A stretch of 64,000 nucleotides of DNA from Chrysomallon squamiferum (lineage: Eukaryota > Mollusca > Gastropoda > Neomphalida > Peltospiridae): assembly GCA_012295275.1 (NCBI GenBank), contig CM022672.1:2956443-3020442 (forward strand), written 5' to 3'. The notes under the pieces are model-generated. The model did no database searches. It saw only the letters and a list, made by a program, of their open reading frames with translations, and had not been told where the DNA came from. This document shows, one piece after another, positions 1 through 14,602 of this stretch. Each line of letters opens with the position of its first letter. The stretch's first letter is position 1. A program made the translations under genes and the position numbers.

Positions 1-119
1 ATGTTTCGACAAGAACAAAGCGTCGATAGCTGTGTTTATAAAACATACATCTGTGATCTGAAGCCCAGCTTTACAGTCCATTGCTTGTATAACCCGGAGT
101 TTATTGGTTATTAAATAAA

Positions 120-545
120 CTTTAGTGTGGAGCAGTCTGATGTGACCATGTGTGGTGTGGTCTAGCAGTGTATAATGTAGTGTAGTGTAGTTGTGTGTAG
201 TGTAGTGTTGTATAGTGTAGTGTAGTGTAGTGTTGTATAGTGTAGTGTAGTGTAGTGTTGTATAATGTAGTGTAGTGTAGTTGTGTGTAGTGTAGTGTTG
301 TATAGTGTAGTCTAGTGTAATGTAGTGGTGTGTCGTGTAGTGTAGTGCTGTTTATTTTAATGTGGTATAGTGTAGTGCTATGTAGTGTATGTAATGGTGT
401 TTAGTGTAATATAGTGGTGTATAGTGATGTGTAGTGTAGTGTAGTGATATGTAGTTTAATGTACTGGTGTATAAAGCAGTATAATGTAATCTAGTGTAAT
501 GAAATGTGGTCTGCTGTAGTGTGGTCCAATGTAGTTGTATAAAAC
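120..545. repeat. TGTAG-type pentanucleotide satellite
   Basis: The stretch is built from imperfect copies of TGTAG/TAGTG, with TTGTG and TATAG variants. A 90-bp higher-order repeat is visible: the block beginning TATAATGTAGTGTAGTG at 171 recurs at 261. The 3' half is more decayed. The motif differs from the animal telomere unit TTAGGG. Confidence 0.9.
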
Positions 546-1293
546 AGTGAAGTTTATTTTAGTGCGATATATTGCAGTGTGCTTGTGTTTGGATAGAAAA
601 TACTATCTAAGCACACTGTAAGTTCCTAGATTAACATTGTGTGTAACCCTGATAAAAGATTTATTGTATCTCAAACTAATCGACTACTCTGTCTTCAGGA
701 AAAAGAAAATTTCCACACATAACAATTATCAGCGTGAAATTAATATATTTAAGAGTCCGCTCTCTGGTTGCGTTTGTTTTCAAAGTTCATTCAGTATTCG
801 CGGATTAGCACCATGCAATAAAAAAAAACAGAAAATAATATTCAATCATTAACAAAACGTACTAAGTTCACTATTTGTTTCCAGGCTGTTTAATATATAA
901 ACAGCGACTGACAGTGTGTAATAAAAGAAAAAAAAAAAAAAAAATAAAAAATAAAAATCACTTTCGTATCGACAATGTCGCTACAAAGAATCCTGTAATT
1001 TTTTTTTTTTTTTTTTTTTTTATCTGCGGAAACCTGCTGTCACTATTGCGTATCAGGCGAAGCAGATTCCTGTGTGCGTAATCAGCCAGAACAGTGCTAG
1101 ACGATCTCGGCTGATGAAAGCAATTTGAAACGCACCCAGTCGCCCACAGGAAAGTGCATCTACTTCGGAATATGATCACCAGCCGAGAGGGAGTGGTTTC
1201 GTTAGTGGGTGTTTTTGTTTGTCAGAGTAATAGTGTCTGAGTGTACGTATACGAGAGAGTGTGCTTTTATGTACGGCTGTGTGGATGGTTATA
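546..1293. other. AT-rich stretch with poly-A and poly-T runs
   Basis: No gene seen. A poly-A run lies near 929-945 and a poly-T run at about 998-1021, so they could pair as an inverted repeat. The 1080-1200 part has more balanced base use but no convincing frame or splice pair. Confidence 0.6.
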
Positions 1294-1450
1294 ATGTATG
1301 TATGTGTGTATGTATGTATGTATGTATGTGTGTATGTTTGTATGTGTGTGTGTATGTGTGTGTATGTATTTATATATGTATATATGTCTATGTACTTATA
1401 TATGTATATATGTCTATGTATTTATATATGTATATATGTCTATGTACAAA
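1294..1450. repeat. TATG/TG array with 26-bp triplication
   Basis: TATG and TG units come first, then three near-identical 26-bp units (TCTATGTA boundaries at 1412 and 1438, about 1363-1447). Frames crossing it translate to Cys-Val-Tyr-Met strings and are artefacts of the repeat. Confidence 0.9.
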
Positions 1451-1957
1451 TTATATGTACGTATGTGAATACATATATAGGTGTTTACGAATGTATTTGT
1501 TCCAGTCAGTGTGAATGTATGTGTATGCGTTAAGAATCAAAGTTGATGTCCAGATTAATTAAATCAGTATTATATTCAATGCTAATTACAGTTTTCATTG
1601 TATACCAAAAGAGATTAAAACTTTTCCATTGGAGTCTGCAAAATATGGGGCAGAATGGCACAAACATTACAGAACATACAGTTTACAACATTCACATGTA
1701 CTGCGTATAAAATGTGTATGAAAAAATTCAGATTTGTTTTCATTGATAGTAGATATAACATTAAGAATCCCACTTTTTAAGTTCTAAATCGTTTTGACAC
1801 ATTTTATAAATATTCAGAATTATTCAATATTAAATATATAAATAAATTAATTGGTTATTTAATACTTCCATTGCTGTATTTTTGAAGTTATCATTATACT
1901 AGTTCATAATAGAATAAATGTATAATAACAAAAATAAAACAAAGTACCTCTGACAAC
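1451..1957. other. Unannotated AT-rich DNA
   Basis: I see no gene, repeat or RNA here. The base use is strongly A/T, with many stops in every frame. Confidence 0.5.
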
Positions 1958-2053
1958 ATGGCCATGAGAAACCTAAGCTACTTGTTGACAAACTGTCAGT
2001 GTACAAAACGCCGTTGTCTTTTCAGTTTTATCAGATTCTCTGTACGACATTAA
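1958..2053 (+). other. Small ORF with a good start context (unsupported)
   Basis: A 31-codon frame begins MAMRNLSYLLTNCQCTKRRC. Its start AACATGGCC has A at -3 and G at +4. No donor site follows that would extend it, no family is recognised, and frames of this length are common by chance. It is listed because of the start context only. Confidence 0.12.
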
Positions 2054-2123
2054 TACAAGAAAACCACTCACAACTTTCACACGTATCAGCTTGTTCATCT
2101 CGCAAGAGAAAAGAATAATCTGT

Positions 2124-2132
2124 ACTTACCTG
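2124..2132 (-). other. Consensus 5' splice site (minus strand)
   Basis: Read on the minus strand this is CAG|GTAAGT, a full match to the 9-base animal donor consensus, preceded by TTTCTTTT. About one such 9-mer is expected by chance on both strands of a window this size. No coding exon is evident next to it, so it may be fortuitous. Confidence 0.2.
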
Positions 2133-2182
2133 AAAAGAAATAAGAATAAAGACAAATAATTTACTGTTGTTTCTTTGTTCTT

Positions 2183-2183
<1 letters not shown>

Positions 2184-2211
<28 letters not shown>
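2184..2211. repeat. Poly-T run
   Basis: An almost pure T run of about 28 bases. It could be the reverse of an A-tail from a retroposed element, but no element is recognisable beside it. Confidence 0.85.
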
Positions 2212-2216
<5 letters not shown>

Positions 2217-2835
2217 CATTTAGTAAAATTTCAACTTAATGTATTTCCTCATGAAAACATCCAGACAGGGCACAACTAACAGTTCTCATAATAAAGATCA
2301 ACAATTCAGTTAAGAGTATCGAGTCATGGGTAAACTTCACTGGATCAGTTGCAGCCAAACTTTCTTATCAAAAATCACTCATCTCTAAAAAGGAATATAC
2401 GAGGCTGTAAAAGCAATTGAAATATACGGTTTACACGAGAACGTCAAGTATCCCAGACAATCCAATAACTCAGTGAGAGATTTGATGCTTTTGGATATTA
2501 GACGTTGGCTATTACGGATGGTCTGAAACAATAATATCACGCAGAATGTGTCACATGTATCGTTTGCAGAAAAAAACGATTAGTTGAAAATGGAAAAAGG
2601 TGCGGCTTTAAGCTGACCTAAAACGTATTAAGATAAAAAAATATATATATATGTTTAACAAATTGCTGCACGTGTATGGTTGAATCAATGGAAGAAAGAA
2701 GTAAAATAATATTTTTGTTGTCGACACGTTTGTTGTGTCATACATTTGGTTAGAAACTACACAGGAAATATATAATGATAACTTTTTGTCGATTAGAAAA
2801 AATATATATTTTATATTTATCATTATCATGTTTTT
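2212..2835. other. Unannotated DNA
   Basis: No gene, RNA or clear repeat seen apart from a short TA run near 2640-2652. Confidence 0.5.
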
Positions 2836-3275
2836 ATCATCGTTGTCATCATCATTGTCATTGTCATTATTATTATTTTTATTATTATTATTATTAGCAG
2901 TAGTAGTAGTTGTTGTTGTGGTGGTGGTGGTAGTGGTAATACTGAATGTAGAGAAAGCAGCAGACGTAGTGGAAGGTAGCCGCTTTTTTGTTGTTGTATT
3001 AGTGTAGTAACAGTAGTAGTAATGTTAGGAGGAAGAGTAGTAGTAGTAGTAGTAGTAGTAGTAGCAGCATCAGCTGCAGTAGCATTAGAAGTAGTAGTAT
3101 TGGTAATACAAGAAGAGAACGCAGAAGGAATTTTAGGAGTAGAAGCAACAGCAAAAGTAATATTAGTAATAGTAGTAAATAGTGGCAGTTTTGGTAATTT
3201 GTAATAATACTAGTTTTATTAAGTAGTACTAATAGTAGTTGAAATAGTAACTGTTGTTGTTGTTGTAGTTGTAGA
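2836..3275. repeat. Imperfect TAG/ATT/GTT trinucleotide region
   Basis: ATC/ATT units pass into GTT/GTG and then TAG/CAG/GAA units, with a purer (TAG)n core at 3038-3063. Both strands give poly-Val or poly-Leu frames, an effect of trinucleotide periodicity and not of coding. Confidence 0.9.
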
Positions 3276-3579
3276 AGCAACACCGGAACTGTAACACTAA
3301 GTGAAGAACATTATGTCAGCGTATATCGCTGATTTTCCTTGCAGTTTGAACTTCATTTCATACTGGAATAATTCCGAGTAGCAATCAAGACTAAATTTAT
3401 CTCTGCAATCTAATATACTCCAGAAAGTAGTTCGTTTCTTTTTGATATTTTATTTTCTAATAGTTCCTTACCTTAATAAAAAAAATAAAAACACATTAAG
3501 ACTATATATTGTCTCAGAATTAATTTCTCAGTACTGTAGACGCAGTGAATGAATTTCTTTGTCGTGCAGTTATTAGATA
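3276..3579. other. Unannotated DNA
   Basis: Nothing recognised. A minus-strand AAG|GTAAGG near 3467-3475 is donor-like, but the DNA upstream of it is A/T homopolymer-like and not coding. Confidence 0.4.
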
Positions 3580-3651
3580 GGTCAGTTATTATTTGTTGAT
3601 TAAGGTCAGTTATTATTTGTTGATTACGGTCAGTTATTATTTGTTAATTAC
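3580..3651. repeat. 24-bp tandem repeat, 3 copies
   Basis: The unit GGTCAGTTATTATTTGTTGA plus four bases starts at 3580, 3604 and 3628. The copies differ at only a few bases, so the duplication is fairly recent. Confidence 0.95.
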
Positions 3652-3816
3652 TCTAATGGTTGTCATCTGTGGCCATTGTTATTTGGTTGAGATGTATTTG
3701 ATGGAGAAGTACGGTTCATGATGCTGGTTTTGTTTTCGTTGCTGTTAACTGCCAGTGTCATTTGTTTCTTGTTTCGATTGAACGTGTTTGTCTTTACACT
3801 GTGTTGCTTATGTTGT

Positions 3817-3853
<37 letters not shown>

Positions 3854-4811
3854 CCCTCATCTTCTTATGCTATTATTGTTATTACAATTATTTCATTAAT
3901 TTACAGCTTACTTTAAAAAGAATGTAAAACGTTTCTATGACGACTAAAATATACTAACCGACATTTTTTTTTTTTTTTAATAAAAAAAAAACAAATTAAA
4001 CACAGCATGAACCTCTTGAATATTTCATCCATCAATAAACTCAGTCACAATAGCTGAATAACGTGTTTTCTTTATTTCATTTTATTTTACTTTATTTAAT
4101 ACATTTTTTTTTCTATCTTCTGAAAAGAACAGTAATTCCGTAGACAAGATATATCCATTTACGTTCAATGGATTCCTGTTGGAATGTTAGAACTAAATCC
4201 AATGTGGTTTGTTTGTTTTTTTAACCGTTTAATTAATATTAATTATGTTACATCAGTGATTTGATCGCCAAGAGCTTTGCACAACTTTGTGTCAAAATCA
4301 ATTGTAAATTGCGTGCTCAAATGAAACTCCTGAAAATAGTTCGATAATAAACGTTTTTAGAAATTAAGATTAATGTGCTTTGTTGAAGTGCCCTGGAGCC
4401 TGTAATTATCCTATTTAATTCACAGCCAGCTGCGGAATTAGCAACTTGTTTGTTTGCCAAAAGGATCGTTTGTGGTTTTAGCTCAGGGTCAGAATTAAAT
4501 ATGTAATAGGGGATGTTTTCCACAAGTGAAACGTTGGTTTAAGAACACAACGAAAGACGTGTCTAATCGCCAACAGATGGCTGACTAAAGTATGTTATGT
4601 GATACAGTTTAGACTGTTTCTTGGAGGTCAGTAAAAAGAGAAACAACCAGTTTGTAATTATACGTGTCTTTGCTTCCAGTAGTTAGAAATACCTTTTCTC
4701 TACAAATGTATTTGATTGTTATTTTATATCCTGCAGCAACACCTTTGTGTTGATGCTAATTCATTACAAAACACAGAACCCGCGCGCAGGTTAGTAATAT
4801 ATACATACAAC
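3652..4811. other. AT-rich DNA with a 36-base poly-T
   Basis: A long poly-T run lies at about 3818-3853 and a T/A run pair near 3966-3991. No coding or RNA signal was found in the rest. Confidence 0.5.
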
Positions 4812-4886
4812 CACACACACACATACAGACACACACACACACACACACTCACACAAACACATACAGACACACACACACACACACAG
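4812..4886. repeat. (CA)n microsatellite
   Basis: CA dinucleotides are interrupted by ATACAGA and TCACACAAA units. Thr-His or Val-Cys frames crossing it are spurious. Confidence 0.9.
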
Positions 4887-6038
4887 TCACATAAGAAACA
4901 ACGCACAGATGCACATTTGTATTCGTTCAAAAGTGTACACGTCCTTCATTTTTAAAAATACCGGAATCTAATCGAGTGCAGCTGTCCTAGTGGACGTTGC
5001 ATTCTGAGGACAAATTAAAATTTTCAATTTAAATCATCATGGGGAATTCAGCCTCATTGCACGGCGAACTGCAAAGAAGCATTTCCTACAGTTTTGTCCA
5101 TCGGAAATTAAAATGCTTGATCATGCCGAGCGTGCTGTTAGTTTCTTAACATTTGCCAAAATGTTAATTACACGATTCTTGCGTTAAAAAAATAAAAAAT
5201 AATTAAAATAATAAAATAAAATAAAAAATGGCATGTATCAGTTCGTTTAAACTGCGCCCAGTTCTGCATGACGTTCATCTTCCGACAGCTGCCCAAAGGG
5301 GAGAAAGAAGAAAGAAGAAGACGCGGAGAATAATAAATGACGATCCCACGTTTCGATGTATCTCTGTCCCGAAGCCGAGTTTGTCTAAATTAGTGATGAC
5401 GGCCCGAGAGACACGCACAGCTGATAACATGCGTCAGACACTCAGCCCACTTAAAACAACAAGTTCACAATTAGAGCTTTTTGCCCACACGCGATTCTCT
5501 ATAATCAAAAATAAACTTTATAATTGTATCTTGACGGTTTGTTCGCCTCTTTATTCTCAGTGCTCAACATTAGTTTTGAGGTGAAAATCCACTGAATAGT
5601 TTTGTGTTGCCCACTCGTGAAAGTCTGTTAAAAAAATAATAATAATAATAATAATCAGTTTGTGTTGACTGATTTTTGTATATTTATTTTCAGTAATTAT
5701 TGTTTCTTCCGAGACTGGCGTCCACTGAAAGATATCAAATAGTTCGAGATACACCACAGATATCTTGTTTCCTTGTTTTCTTTTCTTTTCTCTTTGCCTG
5801 TCCCCGGGTTTCTTTATTTCTATTTCTCATTTTTCACTTAATGATAAAGACTTGGTATTTTCTTCATAGAAAGACTGCTATGCCACATATTTCGTTATTT
5901 GTCTTTCTTCATTCATTATTTAGAAAGAAAAAAACCAAAAACCAAAAAGAAAGCAAAGAAACAATAAATTAAGTCAGTTTTAAGACATTTGATATTATTC
6001 TTATATAGCAATCAATAATGTTGCTAAGGGACCGTCTA
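4887..6038. other. Unannotated DNA with one unsupported 118-codon frame
   Basis: A plus-strand frame at 5228-5584 has basic, Ser/Thr-rich composition, no recognised domain and no splice support. Frames of 100 codons are expected a few times by chance in this much AT-rich DNA. A pyrimidine-rich acceptor-like site ends at 5560, and a short (AAT)n run lies at 5637-5655. Confidence 0.4.
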
Positions 6039-6046
6039 TGACGTCA
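6039..6046. promoter_or_regulatory. CRE-like octamer TGACGTCA
   Basis: This is the full palindromic cAMP-response-element octamer bound by CREB/ATF-family bZIP factors in animals. It is one of five perfect copies in the window. TTGCTAAGG lies about 20 bp upstream, as it also does near the copy at 33163. Function is inferred from the motif only. Confidence 0.3.
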
Positions 6047-6139
6047 CAGTATTTGACACTGAATAGAATATTGTTTGTCTGTGTGTATGCAGACGTTTGT
6101 ATTTTTTTTATAGGTATGGGTGCATGCGTACGTGTAATT

Positions 6140-6400
6140 TGTGTGTGTGTGTGTGTGTATGTATGTATATATGTATGTATGTATGTATACATTTACATCA
6201 TTGTGTATATGTTGGTACATGTGTTTTTGTATATACGTTTGCATATCTCTGTGCACATATCTGTGTGTGCATGTATTCAAATCAGTAAATAGTTATCTTT
6301 GCATGAACGTGTTTGTATGTGCATGCATATGTATGTGTGTTTGTATGCGTATGTGTACGTGTATATGTTTGTATGTGTGTGTTTATGTGTTCGTCAGGCT
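6140..6400. repeat. (TG)n/(TATG)n array
   Basis: A pure (GT)n core at about 6140-6158 is followed by degenerate TATG, TGCATG and TACGTG units. Several overlapping Cys-Val-Tyr frames on both strands are artefacts of it. Confidence 0.9.
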
Positions 6401-6562
6401 TTCGTGCCGATCATAATAACGATGAACAACAAGAACAAGTGTAATATTATAAGGAAAGTCAATATCCTCTCTAGAACATCTCTGCATTTTATTATTATTA
6501 TTTTTATTATTATTAATTCTTTTTATAAAACTCGTCTAGTACTGCCAACATTAACAAAAATT

Positions 6563-6564
<2 letters not shown>

Positions 6565-6649
<85 letters not shown>

Positions 6650-6728
6650 GTCTCTGTCTTAGTCTGTCTCTCTGTCTCTGTCTTAGTCTGTCTCTCTGTC
6701 TCTGTCTGTCTGTCTGTCTCTGTCTGTC

Positions 6729-6765
<37 letters not shown>

Positions 6766-6770
6766 GTCTC

Positions 6771-6855
<85 letters not shown>

Positions 6856-6856
6856 C
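6565..6856. repeat. Compound (TC)n-(TCTG)n-(TC)n array
   Basis: A pure (TC)n stretch at about 6565-6640 passes into TCTG/TCTCTG units to about 6812, then back to (TC)n and a short (CA)n end. Two copies of a CTGTCTTAG variant show local duplication. Ser-Leu and Arg-Glu-Asp frames over it are not genes. Confidence 0.95.
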
Positions 6857-8403
<1,547 letters not shown>

Positions 8404-8410
8404 ACAGGGC

Positions 8411-8507
8411 CTAGTGGTGATAATTTCACGTTTACTAAACTCTGACATTGTATTAAGTTTTCTGAAGGAGTAAACGTTTCATGATTATTATTCAAAATTT
8501 TCCAGCC
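8411..8507. repeat. 97-bp interspersed repeat, copy 1
   Basis: This segment matches 28096-28191 with two substitutions and one single-base T indel, about 97% identity. It starts CTAGTGGTGATAATTTCACG and ends TTTTCCAGCC. Both copies have the same orientation and both directly follow (TA)n-(GA)n. Homology stops sharply after CCAGCC. No tRNA boxes or coding frame are seen; the family is unknown to me. Confidence 0.9.
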
Positions 8508-9332
8508 TGTCGTCGAACAATTTTATCGTAATGATATTACGCAATCAATTTCTAACAATTTGGACTCGAAACGCGAAACACAAAATCGATCACTTCAAAT
8601 AGTCTGATAGAACTTTCTGATTTCTCTTTCGTAATTATTTTGTAATAAAAGGTAAAAAAAATAAAATCAATCTAATCGTTTTCTCTCTTTCCTTTTCAGT
8701 AATGACAACTTAAGAGTTAATTTATATATTAGATTCTGAACAAAAAGCAAATACTATCTGCAACTAAACAGAAAGTAGTCGACAAGGGAATACATATTCA
8801 TTCATATAATTTATTTTATTTGCTGCGTGGTAAAGATAAGGCAATTCGAAAAATCATTTATTAAACAATGGCTCCAAAGTGAGAGAAATCTTCACGTTAT
8901 TTTTAGCATTTTCATTGACATTTGCACTGTTCTTTGATACTACAGAGAATCCTAAGTCCGTGACAAACACCATTTAACACAATCAGTTACCAATTCAGGC
9001 GAATGTACGCGTTGACTTAATACATTTGAATATTAATGTAATCCCAGTACAAGATCTTTCTATTCCAGGATTACAGAAAATGTTAGCGACGAAGTAAACA
9101 TTGAATGATTTTGATGACGAGAATGAAAAAATAATTATTGCTTTTAAATCTCAATTACCGTTATGTTATTAAAACATCTGCAAATTACCTAATCATCTGT
9201 ACGTTTTCTTTAGTTTATACGATCATCTTTGAAGATTAGGCAAGATGTCTACCAGTTTTTGCTGTTGTTTGTTTTTCATTTTCTGATTTATTTGTTTAGG
9301 TTATTATGATGATTGTTATATTTTATTATTAT
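8508..9332. other. Unannotated DNA with one strong acceptor-like site
   Basis: TTTTCTCTCTTTCCTTTTCAG ends at 8699 and looks like a good 3' splice site on the plus strand, but the bases after it hit stops at once in several frames. Nothing else recognised. Confidence 0.35.
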
Positions 9333-11386
<2,054 letters not shown>

Positions 11387-11455
11387 GATGATGATGATGA
11401 TGATGATGATGATGTAGATGATGATAATGATAATAATGATGATGTAAACTATGAT
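11387..11455. repeat. (GAT)n array
   Basis: GATGATGAT units with AAT and TAG variants; low-complexity, non-coding. Confidence 0.9.
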
Positions 11456-12516
11456 GTAAGATATAATGTGTTATTATAATTTTATTTTATTAATATAAAA
11501 TAAAATACGTACAAAAATGAGACAAAAAGAGTATGCCACTGGTTTATACCCGGTACATTAAAGTCACCTATCAATTTCTTTTGCTTCTTTCCAAAAATAT
11601 TTCAGCAACTAATACATCAGACGTCAGTTTTTCGTCGTTTTGGGGGATTTGTTTTCTAATCAGCGGTGGAAATTATATTCCGATGTACCACTGGGAGGGA
11701 TACAAGTTTGTACCAGACCATTACGTCAGTAATGAATAATTTAACGAGTAGCTCGAAGGGGGTAGACGGAGATTTCAGCTGCTTTTTTTCAGCTCTGTTT
11801 AATAAATCCGGTTTCTTGACGCTTGCCTGTGAAGCGATATCGAGTCGGATATCCACGTGACAGATACTCTCTGCGTTGTAGATACGATCTGTTCCATACC
11901 ACCTTGCCTTGTATGTGTGCATGTATGTCTTTCAACAAGAGATTTTATAATTACATTTAAAGAGATGTTAATTTTCTCCTTGCGAGCCGTCACTGAAAAC
12001 ATCTTGTGAAGTATGGGCAGTTAGAGAGACAACTGGAATCATAATATCTGTGGTATTAAATTTGTTCCAGGAAAAACACCAAAAACGTTTTAATGCGCAA
12101 TTATTATTTAAGTCTCGATCGTTAGACATTGTTGAAAATATATAGTGAAAGAAAAATAATAATATTTGTAGTGTACACTGGTTCCAGAAAAAAACAGACA
12201 TTTTAGTGCACAGTTATTACTGAAATTTAGATATTGTTACTCTACTATATGTACATTCAAATATCGATATTGATAACGTTTTTATTCACATATTTTCAGC
12301 TCTAATTAGCTCTGTTTAAAACAAGCTGTCTTACAGTGTACAGTGGCTGGCTTGAAACCATGGATTATAAATGTTCAAAGTCTGAATAAAAAGTTTGCTA
12401 TTTTACAGTATACAAACGATTTTTATTAAAATCTCAACATTTTTAGTGCATCTGGACTCTTTTACTACACGACCTCGTTATAAGAAGACGATTCAGGAAC
12501 TACAAGCGATTTAGCA
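11456..12516. other. Unannotated DNA with an 88-codon minus-strand frame
   Basis: A minus-strand frame at 11922-11656 lies in base-balanced DNA, with ordinary amino-acid variety and no low complexity. It lacks a recognised domain, and its start has no clear acceptor or promoter. It might be a decayed mobile-element fragment. CATTACGTCAGTAATG at about 11719-11734 is a small inverted repeat inside it. Confidence 0.3.
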
Positions 12517-12672
12517 TTTCTCATCCTGCGTCAAACAACCAGCTACTCTGAGCTCTAAGTTCCCAGCTTTTCTCATCCTGCGTCAAACAACCAGCTACTC
12601 TGAGCTCTAAGTTCCCAGCTTTTCTCATCCTGCGTCAAACAACCAGCTACTCTGAGCTCTAAGTTCCCAGCT
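12517..12672. repeat. Perfect 52-bp minisatellite, 3 copies
   Basis: Three consecutive 52-bp units (12517-12568, 12569-12620, 12621-12672) are identical as read. Each runs TTTCTCATCCTGCGTC ... AAGTTCCCAGCT and is more GC-rich than its surroundings. Zero divergence means very recent amplification or gene conversion. No frame or promoter motif explains it. Confidence 0.98.
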
Positions 12673-13654
12673 GAAGCCAGTCCCTTGCTGTAAGTTTTAT
12701 TACAACACCTGACTAACATAATACACCCAAGTATTAACCTACAGAATAAAAAAAAAAAAAACTACAACATAAAACTGTTATCCTGCCAAGCGAAACGATA
12801 AGCCAATAAATACATCGGCAAAGCTTCCGAATAATATTCTTATACGAAATCCTGTTGAGCCGGTAATGGGATCAAACTATTGTTGAACAAAACGTTAGCC
12901 TTGTTTTCTTCCCAGTGGGTTCTAACGATTTCTATTAACTTTGTAATTACTTTAGTTCAGTGGCAGAGTGCAGTTCAGTTATATACGATGGAACAAATAT
13001 TCACGAATCCTTTGGACTACACCTTTTTGCTCCAGCTACTAGTTAAATAATATACGATGGCTCTTAGGATGAAATTCTCGTTATTCCAGCCATTAACTCG
13101 CGAGTTTTTCCTTTTAAAATATACAAGTGATACTGTTGGGAATTTTTTTTTCTGTTAATGGGAAGATGCGTTTCGAAAATCGTTTCTTGCTAATTAGTTA
13201 GTGTAGCCCATACAAAAAAAGAAGCTAATTATAATATTTTTACTTATAAGAAATTTTTAACGTAAATATAACTAAGAATATTGAACAAGCAGCATTTGTT
13301 ATATTTGTAAGTCAAAATCTCCACTGTAATCTCTTGCCCAGAATTACAGATATCTGTCTGTAATTAAAATGCGCCCGGAAGAATTACAAAAAGTATTAGC
13401 AGTGTGAACAGTAAGTAGGTCGCACTGTATTGATTAATTAGAAACATGTACGCTTATTATTGCCTCTTACGTAATAAATTATTTCACAAGTACAGATACG
13501 TTACAGTAATATTCCAGTCTACTTTACTCCCGTTATACACAACAGCCTGCGTAGTCTTGATACAGATACGTGATTATACAACATACATAAATAACTTATA
13601 TAAAGAAAACTGAAACATCAACATAACCATACGCACGTTATAAAACAGTTAATT
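12673..13654. other. Unannotated DNA
   Basis: Two short frames at 12987-13048 and 13057-13158 both start from TATACGATGG with A at -3 and G at +4, but they are only 20 and 33 codons long and unsupported. No other structure seen. Confidence 0.35.
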
Positions 13655-13905
13655 AACTAAGTATATTGAAGTTTAAAGTTAAAATTAAATAACTAATTAA
13701 CAAAATATACTGAAGTTTAAAATTAAAATTAAATAGTTAATTAACAAATTGTATTAAATTTTATAGTTAAAGTTAGATAATTAATAAACAAAATATATTG
13801 AAGTATAAAATTAAAATTAAAATAATTAATTAACAGATTATATATAAAAGATAAAATTAAATAATTAAACAACAAGGTATATTGAAGTTTAAAGTTACGA
13901 TTAAA
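13655..13905. repeat. Diverged 44-bp AT-rich satellite, about 6 copies
   Basis: The box TATATTGAAGTTTAAAGTTA followed by AAATTAAATAATTAATTAAC recurs with a 40-45-bp period, at about 13667, 13711, 13754, 13799, 13843 and 13883. Alternate units are more alike, hinting at an 88-bp higher-order unit. The DNA is almost purely A/T with TTAATTAA palindromes. Confidence 0.8.
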
Positions 13906-13910
13906 GCTCA

Positions 13911-14165
13911 TCATTCCAAGTACACAAAAGTGATGTCTTCATTTGGTCTAAAACCCACACCAGACAGGCAACGACTTAGGCTAACCCTGCAGACATCTTG
14001 AATTACACTACAGTACGACAGATGTCGCGTTAGTTGCGTGTTTCGTAAATTGGATTGTGTCAAGTGGTTCTTTATATAACGCATAGTCTGGAAATAAGTG
14101 GGTAAACCTACATAGCTGATTCGAGGGCAAATCAGAAATGAAACACACTTCTGAAGCGCCTCCAT
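13911..14165 (-). other. 84-residue ORF, unknown function
   Basis: The minus-strand frame starts GTAATGGAG (G at -3, G at +4) and ends with a stop. It begins MEALQKCVSFLICPRISYVG and contains seven cysteines and no low-complexity run. I recognise no family, and no donor or promoter was identified. It lies between two degenerate satellites and may be chance, since ORFs of this length are expected in this much sequence. Confidence 0.2.
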
Positions 14166-14208
14166 TACAAAACCGTAATCATAAGTGGCGTGCGCTTAAC
14201 CAGTTTTA

Positions 14209-14602
14209 CGAAATGATGGCAGAACAGCGTTTCGTGTCGATATTTCGTGAAACCAAGAATGTAACAGTCTCAGTAGCCAATTCACGAAATGAAGATGTGG
14301 TTGAAAAACAGTTTTTTTTTTACGAAGTAAAGATATATCGGTGAAAAAAAGCGAGTTCGAAAAATGAAAAATATGCCTATGAAATGAGGCAGTGTACAAA
14401 ATAAAGATGTGTCAGTGGAAAAGGCTAGTCTACGAAACAAAGATATGTTAGTAAAATAATAAGAAAAAAAAGTCATGAAATAAAGAATGTCTCTGAAAAG
14501 TGCCAATAACGAATTAAAGATGTATTCGTCGAAAACAATTCTAATAATTTCAAGTAAATATTTAAGATGTGTTTATGAAAAGAAATTGCCGAAATGAAAC
14601 CA
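14209..14602. repeat. Cryptic ~38-bp satellite, about 11 degenerate units
   Basis: The motif CGAAATAAAGATGTGT, then TGAAAAA, then GCCAAT or GCTAGT recurs at about 14210, 14248, 14285, 14323, 14358, 14397, 14433, 14475, 14510, 14551 and 14590, spaced 35-42 bp. On the minus strand successive units encode variants of F-x-T-[ND]-[TI]-S-L-[FLI] in frames up to 74 codons. Those frames are repeat-derived and not a gene I can support. Confidence 0.8.

Noticed and set aside
120-545. TGTAG array as telomeric or interstitial telomeric DNA
   Set aside because: The unit is not TTAGGG or a simple variant of it.
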